A DNA stretch of 64,000 nt from Streptomyces sp. MP131-18 (GCF_001984575.1 NZ_LZNS01000001.1:7145012-7209011), one strand, 5' to 3'. Shown: positions 27,679 to 36,729, counted from the stretch's first letter. Notes: generated from the letters alone by a model not told the origin. Numbers and translations are program-made.

Positions 27679-28716
27679 ATGCGAACCATATGGAAGGGCT
27701 CCATATCATTTGGCCTGGTCACCATTCCGGTCAAGGTCGTCAGCGCGACGGAGAACCATTCGGTCTCCTTCCGCCAGATCCACACCGCGGACGAGGGCAA
27801 GATCCGTTACCGCAAGGTGTGCGAGATCGACGGCGAGGAGGTGTCCGGCGACCAGATCGGCAAGGCGTACGAGACGGGCGACGGTTCCCTCGTCCAGCTC
27901 ACCGACGACGACCTGGCCGCCCTGCCGCTGCCCACGGCGCGGACCGTCGAGATCCTCGGCTTCGTCCCCGTCGACAGCATCGACCCGTACCAGCTGGACC
28001 GCTCCTACTACCTGACGGCCGACGCGGGTGCGGCCAAGCCCTACGTGCTCCTGCGCGAGGCGCTGCGGCGCGCGGGCCGCGGGGCCATCGCCAAGCTGGC
28101 GATGCGCGGCCGGGAGAACCTGGCACTCGTCCGGGCCCTGGACGACGAGGACGTGCTGGGCATGCACACACTGCTGTGGCCGGACGAGATCAGGTCGGCC
28201 GCGGGCCTGGCCCCGACCGAGCAGGTCTCCGTCCGGGACGCCGAGCTCGACCTGGCCTACACGCTGATGGACACCCTCGGCGCCGTGGACATGACGGAGC
28301 TGCACGACGAGTACCGCGAGGCCGTCGAGGCCCTGGTCAGCGCCAAGCTCGCCGGCACCGCCCCCGACCTGAGCGCGGTCGGCGCCCCCGAGGGCGGCAA
28401 GGTCGTCGACCTGATGTCCGCCCTGGAGGACAGCGTGCGCAGCGCCAGGGAGTCCCGCGGCGAGACGGCGGAGGACGAGGAGGGCCGGGAGGCCACCGTC
28501 CACCCGATCAAGAAGTCCGCGGAGAAACGGACCGCGAAGAAGACGCCGGCCAAGAAGACCGCACGGAAGGCCCAGTCGAAGAAGGCGGCGGCCGGGAAGG
28601 CGGAGGGCGGGAAGGCGGAGGGCGGGAAGGCGGAGGGCGGGAAGGGGACCGCGAAGAAGTCCGCGGCGAAGAAGACGCCCGCGAAGAAGACCGCCGGGCG
28701 CAAACGCGCCTCCTGA
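27679..28716 (+). CDS. ku: Bacterial Ku, DNA-end-binding protein with long Lys/Gly-rich tail
   Basis: 345-residue homodimeric Ku that encircles broken DNA ends and recruits LigD. Seen: TIWKGSISFGLVTIPVKVVSATE, KVCEIDGEEV, YYLTADAGAAKPYVLLREAL, GMHTLLWPDEIR. Residues past about 275 form a basic tail of A-K-K/T-K-K repeats interrupted by three exact GGKAE units. Long lysine tails in some Ku proteins aid DNA binding and end threading. Start: ATG 27679 with AAGGGG six bases upstream; ATG 27676 is next to it. Divergent from the LigD polymerase. Confidence 0.94.
   Translation: MRTIWKGSISFGLVTIPVKVVSATENHSVSFRQIHTADEGKIRYRKVCEIDGEEVSGDQIGKAYETGDGSLVQLTDDDLAALPLPTARTVEILGFVPVDSIDPYQLDRSYYLTADAGAAKPYVLLREALRRAGRGAIAKLAMRGRENLALVRALDDEDVLGMHTLLWPDEIRSAAGLAPTEQVSVRDAELDLAYTLMDTLGAVDMTELHDEYREAVEALVSAKLAGTAPDLSAVGAPEGGKVVDLMSALEDSVRSARESRGETAEDEEGREATVHPIKKSAEKRTAKKTPAKKTARKAQSKKAAAGKAEGGKAEGGKAEGGKGTAKKSAAKKTPAKKTAGRKRAS
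28600..28644 (+). repeat. Three perfect 15-bp tandem repeats in the ku tail
   Basis: The unit GCGGAGGGCGGGAAG occurs three times without change (28600-28614, 28615-28629, 28630-28644), encoding repeated AEGGK. Copies are in frame, so slippage would lengthen or shorten the basic tail by five residues without breaking the gene. Confidence 0.9.
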
Positions 28717-28753
28717 ACGTGCCTCCGGGCCCCGGCCCCCGCCGGGAGCCCGT

Positions 28754-29617
28754 TCAGCCGCCGTACGAGTAGAAGCCCGCACCCGCCTTCCGGCCCAGCT
28801 GTCCCGCGGCGACCATCCGCAGCAGGAGCGGCGGCGGCGCGTACAGCGGCTCCTTCAGCTCCGTGTACATCGACTCGGCGATCGAGGTCACCGTGTCGAG
28901 GCCGATCAGGTCCGCGATCTTCAGCGGGCCGAGCGGGTGCGCGCAGCCCAGCTCCATTCCGCTGTCGATGTCCTCCCGGGTCGCCGCCCCCGACTCGAAC
29001 ATCCGGACCGCGGCCAGCACGTACGGGATGAGCAGCGCGTTGACCACGAAGCCCGAACGGTCCTGCGCCCGGATCGGATGCTTGCCGAGCACCCGAGCGA
29101 CCAGCGCCTCCGCCCGCTTGATCGTCTCCTCCGACGTCGTCAGCGCCGGGATCAGCTCCACGAGGCGCTGCACCTGCGCCGGGTTGAAGAAGTGGATGCC
29201 CAGCACCTGTGCCGGGCGGGCGGTGGCCACCGCCAGGTTCACCAGGGGGATGGCGGAGGTGTTGGAGGCCAGGATCGCATCCTGCCGGGTCACGACCTGG
29301 TCGAGGACCTGGAAGATCTCCGTCTTCACCTGCTCGTTCTCCACGACCGCCTCGATCACCAGATCGCGGTCGGCGAACTCGCCGAGGTCCGTCGTGAACG
29401 TGATGCGCTCCAGCGCCGCGTCCCGCTCCGCCTCGCTGATCTTGCCGCGTCCCGCCGCCTTCTCCAGCGAGTTGACCAGCCGGGTGCGGCCCAGCTCCAG
29501 GGCCTCGCCCGTGGTCTCCGCGACCCGGACGTCCAGTCCCGACCGCGCACACACCTCGGCGATGCCCGAGCCCATCTGGCCGCAGCCCACTACTCCGACA
29601 CGTTCGATATCGGTCAC
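28754..29617 (-). CDS. 3-hydroxybutyryl-CoA dehydrogenase
   Basis: 287-residue NAD(P)-dependent enzyme interconverting 3-hydroxybutyryl-CoA and acetoacetyl-CoA (butanoate and ethylmalonyl-CoA routes). Seen: Rossmann motif VGVVGCGQMGSGIAEV, VIEAVVEN, SNTSAIPL, catalytic His142 in LGIHFFNP, DRSGFVVNALLIPY, and the dimerisation domain ending KAGAGFYSYGG. The paralogue family includes short-chain acyl-CoA dehydrogenases for lipid breakdown; the C4 assignment is by overall resemblance. ATG 29617. Confidence 0.92.
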   Translation of the reverse strand: MTDIERVGVVGCGQMGSGIAEVCARSGLDVRVAETTGEALELGRTRLVNSLEKAAGRGKISEAERDAALERITFTTDLGEFADRDLVIEAVVENEQVKTEIFQVLDQVVTRQDAILASNTSAIPLVNLAVATARPAQVLGIHFFNPAQVQRLVELIPALTTSEETIKRAEALVARVLGKHPIRAQDRSGFVVNALLIPYVLAAVRMFESGAATREDIDSGMELGCAHPLGPLKIADLIGLDTVTSIAESMYTELKEPLYAPPPLLLRMVAAGQLGRKAGAGFYSYGG

Positions 29618-29668
29618 ACCCAGCCCCTTCGCCGGTCCACTCCGCTCGCCCCGACGTTACCGGGTGGC

Positions 29669-29710
29669 GTGCGGGGGGCGGACCGGCCCCTGCCGGTCCG
29701 CCCCCCGCAC
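29669..29710. terminator. Terminator downstream of the xyloglucanase gene
   Basis: A very strong hairpin: GTGCGGGGGGCGGACCGG... pairs with ...CCGGTCCGCCCCCCGCAC, an 18-bp perfect stem with a short loop. It lies 14 bp after the xyloglucanase stop (minus strand). Confidence 0.85.
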
Positions 29711-29724
29711 GGGGCCCGTGGCCG

Positions 29725-32391
29725 TCAGCCGCCTGCGCAGGCGGCGCCGTTCACGGCGAAGGCACGCGGTGCCTCGTTGCTGCCCGTCCAGCTGCCGATG
29801 AATCCCAGGGTCGCGGCCGAGCCGGGCGGCAGCGTCGCGTTCCACGCCGCGGGAGTGGCGGTGACCTCGTCGCCGCTCTGCGTGAAGCTGCCGTTCCACA
29901 TCTGGCCGACGCGCTGCCCCGAGGGGAACGTCCACGACAGCCGCCAGTCGGACAGCGGCCGCGTCCCTGTGTTGGTCACCGTGACCTCACCCTGGAAACC
30001 GCCGTCCCACTGGCCCGCGACCCGGTAGCCGACCGTGCAGTCGGCATCCGCGGGCGGCTCCTCGGGGTCGGGCCCGGGGCCGGGCCCCGGGCCCCCGCCG
30101 CCGGGCTCCGAGGTGTCGCCGTAGATGACGCCGCGCCCGTTCGTTCCGACGTACACGCGCCCGTACACGTCCGGGTCGCCGGCGATGGCGGAGCCGGTCC
30201 AGGCCCACTGGTGGTCGTCGTCGTTGATCCGTACCCAGGTCGCGCCGGCGTCGACGGACCGGAAGATACCGCGCACGCCGTCGACGACACCGCTGCTGTA
30301 CAGCGCGTGGTAGTCGGCGCCCTCGGCCGCCTTGCCGAAGCCGATGTTGTCCGCCGCCACGCCCGTGACCTCGGTGAACGTCGCACCGGCGTCCGTGGAG
30401 TGCCACAGCCCGCCACCCGCGAGCCACACGTCGCCGCTCGCGCCCGGCACGGCCGCGAAGCGTACGTCGCCGGTCGGCAGGCCCGTGGCGGACGAGGCGG
30501 TGAACGTCGCGCCGCCGTCGGTGCTCACATAGAACGTGCCCTCGGCGACGCCGTAGAAGACGTCGGGGTCGACCCGGTCGGCCTCGACCCTGGCGCCCTG
30601 CGGCAGCCCCTGGGAGGCGGTCCAACTGGTGCCGAAGCCCACCGAGAAGTGCGGGGCCGCGCCTTCCGCCGGGCTCCACACGAACCGGCTGCCGTCCGCC
30701 GCCGCCGCGACCGTGCCGCCCACGGCGCCGGAAGGAGCGGTCCCCTGGAACCAGTTCGCCCCGCCGTCGGTGGAGAACCCGACCAGGGGCGCCGTGCCCT
30801 CGCCGACGTGGTTGCCGACGCGGACCACGGTGCCGGGGGACAGTTCGGCGAAGTCCAGGCTCGTGGTGGTCCCGAACGCCGGGAACATCGCCGCCGGCAC
30901 CTGCTCGACGTCGGTGTGCCGGAAGCCGCCGATGTCACCGAGCCCGCTGAGGACCTCCGTCGCGCCGGGCGGCGCGGCCAGATCCTGCACCGACGTCTCC
31001 TCCAGGCCCTTCACCATCGGCCGGACCGTGAAGGTCTGGTCGCTGTCCCAGTTGGTCAGCTCCGTCGTGCCGTACACCGTCGCGCCGGTGCCGTACATCA
31101 GCCGGTCGGGGTCGAACGGGTCGATCTCCATGCCCTCGGTCATCCAGCCGAGCTTCGGAGTCTCCTCCGGCGGCTGCGGCGTCGAGCCGAACGTCAGCCA
31201 CGGCACCTCGGACACGTCCATCTCGTACCGCTTGGTGCGTTCCGGGTAGGCGCCCCACGACCACGCCTGGGTCCAGGACTCGCCGCTGTCGGTGGAGCGG
31301 AAGATCTGCGTGTCCGGCCACCACGAGCTGTACCCCGTCACCATCACGGTGCCCGGGTTCTGCCGGTCCACGGTCAGACCGCTGAAGCCGAACCAGCGAT
31401 CGCCGCCCGCCGGTACGGGCGACACGTCGGTCCACGTGCCGTCCGCCGTGTCGAGGCGCCAGACCTCGCCGTCCTCGCCCGCGTACGGGCCGGGATTGTC
31501 GCTGGTGGCGACGAACAGGTCCCCGGTCTCCTCGTCCAGCACGCCCTTGTGCGGCAGATAGCCGGCCGGCTGCCCCGGGACCGCCTCCCACGTGGCGCCG
31601 CCGTCGGTGGAGCGGTAGATGCTCTCCGCCAGATCGGCCACCCCCGCGTAGATCGTCCCGGTCGGGCTGCCGGGGCTGCCGGACGCCGGGTCGAACGTCA
31701 CCCAGGTGACGCCGATGATGTCGTTCTCAAGACCCCATGGATCGTCCGGATTGAGCACGTAGTCGCCGGGGTTGGGGAACGAGTCGACCTCATCCCACGT
31801 CACGCCCGCGTCCGTGCTGCGCCACAGCCCGTGGCCGCTGGGCGCGCCCAGGTACAGCACGTCGTTGTCGTTCGGGTCGACCACGAGCCGCTCGCCCATG
31901 CCGCGGCCCGGCATGTTGCCGCCGAGCTTGAACGGCAGTTCGCTGGTCTCCCACGTCTCGCCCCGGTCCGACGAACGCAGGATGGCGCCGTTGTTGGGGT
32001 CCCAGTCGTTGGTGTAGGTGCCGACGGCGGCGTACACCCGGTCCGGGTCCACCGCGTCGGTGGCGATCGAGGCGACGCCGGAGTAGCCCCACTCGTCCCA
32101 GCCGACGTGGTCGAGCAGCGGAATCCACTCCTGGCCCGCCTCGTTCCAGCGGTAGGCGCCGCCGATGTCCGTCCTGGCGTAGGCGAGGTCCGGCTCCGAG
32201 CGGTTGAAGACGATGCCGGGCACGAACCCGCCGCCGCCGATCTGCGCGTTCTGCCAGGTGTAGCTCGCGGCGGCGGCCCCGGCGGCGGTCCCGGTCTCGG
32301 CCGGGGCACCCGTGGCGGTTCCGGCGGTGAGCAGCCCGCCGGTGAGTGCCATGCCGGCCAGCAACGCCGTGACCGGTCTCCCTCTGCGCAC
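29725..32391 (-). CDS. Secreted xyloglucanase, GH74 with C-terminal CBM2
   Basis: 888-residue exported endo-xyloglucanase. Seen: signal peptide (residues 1 to about 30), two seven-bladed propeller domains built of repeats with the S-T-D-G-G-x-T-W signature (Asp-box-like), catalytic Asp75 in ARTDIGGAYRW and Asp486 in LGDIGGFRH, a G/P linker at about 765-780, and a family-2 cellulose-binding module (CTVGYRVAGQWDGGFQGEVTVTNTG ... ending in a second Cys). GTG 32391 follows GGAGAGGAG. A CebR box lies 60 bp upstream, so induction by cellobiose is likely. Confidence 0.93.
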   Translation of the reverse strand: MRRGRPVTALLAGMALTGGLLTAGTATGAPAETGTAAGAAAASYTWQNAQIGGGGFVPGIVFNRSEPDLAYARTDIGGAYRWNEAGQEWIPLLDHVGWDEWGYSGVASIATDAVDPDRVYAAVGTYTNDWDPNNGAILRSSDRGETWETSELPFKLGGNMPGRGMGERLVVDPNDNDVLYLGAPSGHGLWRSTDAGVTWDEVDSFPNPGDYVLNPDDPWGLENDIIGVTWVTFDPASGSPGSPTGTIYAGVADLAESIYRSTDGGATWEAVPGQPAGYLPHKGVLDEETGDLFVATSDNPGPYAGEDGEVWRLDTADGTWTDVSPVPAGGDRWFGFSGLTVDRQNPGTVMVTGYSSWWPDTQIFRSTDSGESWTQAWSWGAYPERTKRYEMDVSEVPWLTFGSTPQPPEETPKLGWMTEGMEIDPFDPDRLMYGTGATVYGTTELTNWDSDQTFTVRPMVKGLEETSVQDLAAPPGATEVLSGLGDIGGFRHTDVEQVPAAMFPAFGTTTSLDFAELSPGTVVRVGNHVGEGTAPLVGFSTDGGANWFQGTAPSGAVGGTVAAAADGSRFVWSPAEGAAPHFSVGFGTSWTASQGLPQGARVEADRVDPDVFYGVAEGTFYVSTDGGATFTASSATGLPTGDVRFAAVPGASGDVWLAGGGLWHSTDAGATFTEVTGVAADNIGFGKAAEGADYHALYSSGVVDGVRGIFRSVDAGATWVRINDDDHQWAWTGSAIAGDPDVYGRVYVGTNGRGVIYGDTSEPGGGGPGPGPGPDPEEPPADADCTVGYRVAGQWDGGFQGEVTVTNTGTRPLSDWRLSWTFPSGQRVGQMWNGSFTQSGDEVTATPAAWNATLPPGSAATLGFIGSWTGSNEAPRAFAVNGAACAGG

Positions 32392-32451
32392 GGTGGCGCT
32401 CCTCTCCGTACTCCACCGCGCGGGGCGGCGGTTGGGGGGTGGACATGCAGG

Positions 32452-32465
32452 TGGGAGCGCTCCCA
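32452..32465. promoter_or_regulatory. CebR box upstream of the xyloglucanase gene
   Basis: TGGGAGCGCTCCCA, a perfect 14-bp palindrome identical to the consensus site of CebR, the cellobiose-sensing LacI-type repressor of Streptomyces cellulase genes. It lies 60 bp upstream of the GTG start and about 130 bp upstream of the divergent GHL10 gene. Confidence 0.9.
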
Positions 32466-32595
32466 GATGTGCGTGCCGCTGATGTTAACTGTCGAATGTT
32501 GTTCCCATAAGGGTGTGTCACAGGGGCATGACGAAGCGGGCTTCGTCACCCTGTGCGGGGTAGACATAACGTGGAGAGATGACAGGGGGCACGAC

Positions 32596-33828
32596 ATGGG
32601 ACGCATCAGCCGAAGGGGTCTCGCCGTCGCCGCGTTCGGCACGCTGGCCGGGGCGCTGACGCTGCATCAGGCCGCCGCGGGCGCGCCGCGCGGCGGCGGC
32701 GGGCGCTCGGCCGCGCGCGCCGCGGGCATGCGCGGCATGTGGATCGCGACCGTCAATCAGATCGACTGGCCGAGCGCCCAGGGGCTTTCGGCCGACGAGG
32801 CGAAAGGAGAGCTGACCGGCCTGCTGGACACGGCCGCCGACTGGGGGCTCAACACGGTGTTCTTCCAGGTCCGCCCGACCGCGGACGCGCTGTGGCCCTC
32901 GCCGCACGAGCCGTGGTCGCAGTGGCTCACCGGGGAGCAGGGGCGCGACCCCGGCTGGGACCCGCTCGGCTACGCGGTGGCGGAGGCGCACGCGCGCGGC
33001 CTTGCGCTGCACGCCTGGTTCAATCCCTACCGGGTGGCCATGCACAGCGACAAGGACCGGCTCGCGCAGGGGCATCCGGTCCGCGAGCACCCGGACTGGG
33101 CGGTGACCTACGGCGGGCGGCTGTACTACGACCCGGGGCTTCCCGAGGTGCGCGCCTTCGTGCAGGAGGCGATGATGCACGCGGTCGAGTCGTACGACGT
33201 CGACGGGGTGCACTGGGACGACTACTTCTACCCGTACCCGGTGGCGGGCGAGGAGTTCGACGACGACGCGGCCTTCCGCGAGCACGGCGGCGACTTCGCC
33301 GACCGCGGCGACTGGCGGCGGCACAACATCGACCTGCTGGTGCGGGAGATGCGGGACCGCGTACACGCGGCCAAGCCGGAAGTGCCGTTCGGCGTCAGCC
33401 CGTTCGCCATCTGGCGCAACCGGTCGACGGACCCGCTCGGCTCGGACACGCGCGGCGGCGTCCAGACGTACGACGATCTGTATGCGGACGTCCGCGCCTG
33501 GGTCAAGGACGGTCTGCTGGACTACGTCGTGCCGCAGGTCTACTGGCACATCGGGTACGAGGCGGCCGACTACGGGACGCTCGTGCAGTGGTGGTCGGAC
33601 GTCGCCGAGGGCACGGGCGTGGACCTGTACATCGGTGAGGCCATGTACAAGGCGGGCGATCCCGGGCAGCCGGAGGCGTGGCAGGACCCGGCGGAGCTGT
33701 CCAGGCACCTGACGCTGTGCGCGGACCACGCGCCCGTCGGGGGCAATGTCTTCTATTCGGCCTCGCAGGTCGTCGGCGACCCGATCGGTGCGATGCGTCG
33801 CGTCCACGAGGACCACTACCGCACGTGA
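32596..33828 (+). CDS. GHL10-type glycoside hydrolase family protein, Tat-exported
   Basis: 410-residue TIM-barrel protein of the glycosyl-hydrolase-like 10 (YddW/DUF187) family, relatives of which may act on denuded peptidoglycan glycan. Seen: Tat signal RISRRGLAVAAFG near residue 5, then MRGMWIATVNQIDWPS, LNTVFFQVRPTADALWPS, HAWFNPYR, DGVHWDDYFYPYP, PFGVSPFAIWRN, and YVVPQVYWHIG. ATG 32596 follows CAGGGGG. Divergent from the xyloglucanase; whether they share a role in plant-wall attack is unclear. Confidence 0.88.
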   Translation: MGRISRRGLAVAAFGTLAGALTLHQAAAGAPRGGGGRSAARAAGMRGMWIATVNQIDWPSAQGLSADEAKGELTGLLDTAADWGLNTVFFQVRPTADALWPSPHEPWSQWLTGEQGRDPGWDPLGYAVAEAHARGLALHAWFNPYRVAMHSDKDRLAQGHPVREHPDWAVTYGGRLYYDPGLPEVRAFVQEAMMHAVESYDVDGVHWDDYFYPYPVAGEEFDDDAAFREHGGDFADRGDWRRHNIDLLVREMRDRVHAAKPEVPFGVSPFAIWRNRSTDPLGSDTRGGVQTYDDLYADVRAWVKDGLLDYVVPQVYWHIGYEAADYGTLVQWWSDVAEGTGVDLYIGEAMYKAGDPGQPEAWQDPAELSRHLTLCADHAPVGGNVFYSASQVVGDPIGAMRRVHEDHYRT

Positions 33829-34289
33829 GACCGCCCGGCCGCGGTTCCGGCGGCTCCGGCGGTCCTGGCGGTTCTCGGCACGTGGCGGCGACGCCGCGGC
33901 CGGCCCGGCGGGTCTCCGCCGGGCGGCGCCCGCTCCCCGCCCGCCGGAGACCTCGCCGGCGGTCGGTCACCCCGGCCCCGAGGGCCCCGCGGTGCACCGC
34001 GTCCTGGGCGCCTCCAGGACAAAAGCCGGGGGAGCCGCGGACTGATCCGGCGCGACCGAAGGGCCGGACCCGGGGGTGCCGTTCCGGGAACGTGGGTCCG
34101 GGGCTGCGGTACGGCTCGCGCGTCGCCACCGGGTCCGGTCAGGTGCGCCGTGGCCGGCCGACGGCCGCGGCGCCGCGTGGTGCGGCGGCCGCGCGGTTCC
34201 CGCGCAGGTACGTCACCGTCGCCCACCGGGCGGGCCGCTACCGGGAGCACGGTCGGCCTAGGACGCCGGAACGCCCCGGCCCACCAGTC
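33829..34289. other. 461-bp gap: terminator, otherwise nothing recognisable
   Basis: Very GC-rich stretch between the GHL10 gene and the convergent EamA gene. Open frames are present on both strands but are arginine/proline-rich with no family resemblance and no ribosome site. The only clear structure is the hairpin at 33911-33952. Confidence 0.5.
33911..33952 (+). terminator. Terminator after the GHL10 gene
   Basis: A 16-bp stem with one mismatch: GGTCTCCGCCGGGCGG (33911-33926) against CCGCCCGCCGGAGACC (33937-33952), 10-base loop, 83 bp after the stop. No T-run. Confidence 0.6.
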
Positions 34290-35276
34290 TCACGGGACAC
34301 CGGCCGCGGTGGAGGAACGGGTCGTCCGGTCGCGGCCCGAGCGCCGCCTCGGGCCGGCTCGGCGGGCCGCTCGCTGGGTGGCGGCGACGCAGATCAGCAC
34401 GCCCGCCGCCGTGGCCACGGCGGCGGGACCGAGGCGTTCGTCGAGGAGTGCGACGGACCAGACGAGGGTCAGCAGGGGCTGGGCCAGCTGGAGTTGGCTG
34501 GCCCTGGCGACGCCGGCGAGGGCGAGGCCGCGGTACCACACCACCAGGCCGAAGAAGCTGGAGCCCGCCGCGAGCCAGAGGACCCCGGCCACGGCGTGGC
34601 CCGTGAGATGGGCGGGCTCGGCCGCGAGGGCAAGCGCGAGTCCGGGCAGCGCGAGCGGCAGGCTGCCGACCAGGGCCCAGGAGATGACGTGCCAGCCGGG
34701 CATGAGACCGGCCAGCCGCCCGCCCTCGCCGTAGCCGGCCGCGCAGATCAGGAGCGCGGCGAAGAGGTAGAGGTCGCCGGTGGCCAGGGCGCCGTCGCTC
34801 TCGTGTATCGCAAACGTGATCACCACCGCGGCCCCGGCCACCGCGGCCGCCCAGAAGGCGCGCGGCGGGCGGCTGCCGGTGCGGGCCGCGGCGTAGCCGG
34901 CGGTGGTCAGCGGCAGCAGGCCGATGACGACGGCGCTGTGGGCGGTGCCCGAGGTCGTCAGGGCCAGGGTGGTCAGCAGGGGGAACCCGATCACGCAGCC
35001 GCCGGCCACCAGCGCGAGTCCGGGCAGGTGGCGGTTCGGCGGCGGGGACGCACGGACGGCGAGGAGGCAGCAGCCGGCGATGAGGGCGGCGAGGACGGTG
35101 CGGGCGCACGTCACGGTCCACGGGCCGAGCCCTTCGAGCGCCCAGGCGGTCGCGGGGAAGGTGAGGGAGAACGCCGTGACCCCGAGGGCGGCCAGGAGGA
35201 GCCCGCGGCGCGCGGTCGGTCCGCGGACGGGGACCGCTACTGCCACCGGCGCGATAGCGCTATTCTGTGCTGTCAT
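34290..35276 (-). CDS. EamA-family drug/metabolite transporter
   Basis: 328-residue inner-membrane protein with ten predicted helices in two EamA repeats, exporting small metabolites. Seen: ALGVTAFSLTFPATAWALEGLGPWTVTCARTV in the first repeat; WVISWALVG-like segment, GVARASQLQLAQPLLTLVWSVALLDERLGP in the second (the usual LxPl...lgE motif). The ATG at 35276 overlaps the ATG of the divergent MocR gene by two bases; a GTG ten codons in (35246) would leave room for a promoter. Pairing with MocR suggests the regulator controls this exporter. Confidence 0.86.
   Translation of the reverse strand: MTAQNSAIAPVAVAVPVRGPTARRGLLLAALGVTAFSLTFPATAWALEGLGPWTVTCARTVLAALIAGCCLLAVRASPPPNRHLPGLALVAGGCVIGFPLLTTLALTTSGTAHSAVVIGLLPLTTAGYAAARTGSRPPRAFWAAAVAGAAVVITFAIHESDGALATGDLYLFAALLICAAGYGEGGRLAGLMPGWHVISWALVGSLPLALPGLALALAAEPAHLTGHAVAGVLWLAAGSSFFGLVVWYRGLALAGVARASQLQLAQPLLTLVWSVALLDERLGPAAVATAAGVLICVAATQRAARRAGPRRRSGRDRTTRSSTAAGVP
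35254..35263. promoter_or_regulatory. ATAGCGCTAT palindrome at the MocR/EamA start point
   Basis: Perfect 10-bp palindrome in the AT-richest spot between the divergent genes. The TATTCT at 35261-35266 fits a -10 element for the MocR gene, ending nine bases before its ATG, which would make that mRNA leaderless. The palindrome overlaps the -10, a natural place for an autorepressor. Confidence 0.5.
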
Positions 35277-36729
35277 GCATCACGGTAGCAGCGTCGCGGA
35301 ACTGGCCACCTCTCTGCGGAGAGAGCTGAAGCGCTACTCTCCCGGGCAGAAGCTCCCGGCCAGCAGGGAGCTGGTTTCGCGCTACCGCGTCAGCCCCGTG
35401 ACCGTGTCAAGGGCGCTGGCCGTGCTCGCCGCCGAGGGGCTCGTCGTCACCAGGCCCGGGGCGGGCGCGTTCCGTGCCGAGCCCTGTTCGCCGCGGTCGG
35501 TCCGCGGCGATCTGAGCTGGCAGGAGATCACGCTGACCGCCGCCCCGGCGGCGGACCAGGTGCCGCGTACCGTCGACGCGCAGGGCGTGCTGGCCACGCT
35601 GGCCGCGCCGGCGCCGGGAGTCATCGAGTTCAACGGTGGGTACCTCGCGCCCGCGCTCCGTCCGGACCGCGCCCTGGCCGCGGCGCTCGCCCGTGCGGGG
35701 CGGCGACCGGGCGCGTGGGACCGGCCGCCGATGGACGGGCTCGGCGAGCTGCGCGCCTGGTTCGCCCGCACGATCGACGGCGGTTCCGGGGCGCTGGCCG
35801 CCTCGGACATCACGATCACGGCGGGCGGGCAGAGTGGGCTCAGCGCCGCGCTGCGCGCCCTGGCGCCCCCGGGCGCCGCCATCCTCGTCGAGTCCCCGAC
35901 GTACCCGGGGATGCTGGCCGTCGCGCGGGCTGCGGGGCTGCGTCCGGTGCCGGTGCCGGTGGACGCCGACGGGGTGCGGACGGAGCTGCTGAGCCGTGCC
36001 TTCGCGGCCAGCGGCGCCCGGGTGTTCGTGTGCCAGCCGCTGTTCCAGAACCCGACGGGCGCCGTGCTCGGCGCCGCCAGGCGCCGCGAGGTGCTGGCCG
36101 TCGCCCGCGAGGCGGGCGCGTTCGTCGTCGAGGACGACTTCGCGCGCAGACTCGCGCACGAGGACGCGGGCCCGCTGCCGCCCACCCTTGCCGCCGAGGA
36201 CGCGGACGGTCATGTGATCCACGTCTGTTCGCTCACCAAGGTCACCTCGCCGAGCCTGCGGGTCGGTGCGCTCGCGGCCCGCGGGCCCGTGGCGGAACGT
36301 CTGCGGGCCATTCAGATCGTCGACAGTTTCTTCGTGCCGCGTCCGCTCCAGGAAGCTGCCCTGGAATTGGTCGGGAGTCCGGCCTGGCAGCGTCATCTGC
36401 GAACCGTGGCCGGTGAATTGCGGGCCCGCAGGGAGGCCATGACGTCGGCCGTCCTCGCCGGGCTGCCCTGGCTTTCCGCCGGCCGGGTGCCGCGCGGCGG
36501 CTATCACCTGTGGCTCGGGCTGCCGCCGGGCGCCGACGAGGCCGCGCTGTCCGCCGCCGCGCTGCGGGCCGGGGTCGCGGTTGCCGCCGGGCGGCCGTAC
36601 TTCGCGGCCGAACGGCCCGCCCCGCACATCCGGCTCAGCTTCGCGCCGGCCGCCGGAGTGGCGGAGATCGCCGAGGGGGTGCACCGGCTGCGGCTGGCGT
36701 GCGAGGAGGTGCTGGAGGGAAGCCTCTGA
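35275..36729 (+). CDS. MocR-type regulator: GntR domain fused to PLP aminotransferase fold
   Basis: 484-residue transcription factor that uses a PLP-binding aminotransferase domain as sensor. Seen: winged helix LPASRELVSRYRVSPVTVSRALAVLAAEGLV (residues 24-54), then a fold-I domain with SGLSAALRAL, SPTYPGMLAVARAAGL, FQNPTGAVL, DDFARRL and the PLP lysine in CSLTKVTSPSLRVG. ATG 35275 overlaps the divergent EamA ATG and is probably leaderless. Likely effector is an amino compound or PLP itself; the likely target is the EamA exporter. Confidence 0.88.
   Translation: MHHGSSVAELATSLRRELKRYSPGQKLPASRELVSRYRVSPVTVSRALAVLAAEGLVVTRPGAGAFRAEPCSPRSVRGDLSWQEITLTAAPAADQVPRTVDAQGVLATLAAPAPGVIEFNGGYLAPALRPDRALAAALARAGRRPGAWDRPPMDGLGELRAWFARTIDGGSGALAASDITITAGGQSGLSAALRALAPPGAAILVESPTYPGMLAVARAAGLRPVPVPVDADGVRTELLSRAFAASGARVFVCQPLFQNPTGAVLGAARRREVLAVAREAGAFVVEDDFARRLAHEDAGPLPPTLAAEDADGHVIHVCSLTKVTSPSLRVGALAARGPVAERLRAIQIVDSFFVPRPLQEAALELVGSPAWQRHLRTVAGELRARREAMTSAVLAGLPWLSAGRVPRGGYHLWLGLPPGADEAALSAAALRAGVAVAAGRPYFAAERPAPHIRLSFAPAAGVAEIAEGVHRLRLACEEVLEGSL

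Noticed and set aside
30211..32590. Long plus-strand frame across the xyloglucanase gene
   Set aside because: It is antisense to a clearly real GH74 gene and its residues are Arg/Gly/Ala-rich; only the part from 32596 is coding.
33503..34129. Minus-strand 208-aa frame in the gap after the GHL10 gene
   Set aside because: It overlaps the real gene, is Arg/Pro/Gly-rich and has no recognisable domain or ribosome site.
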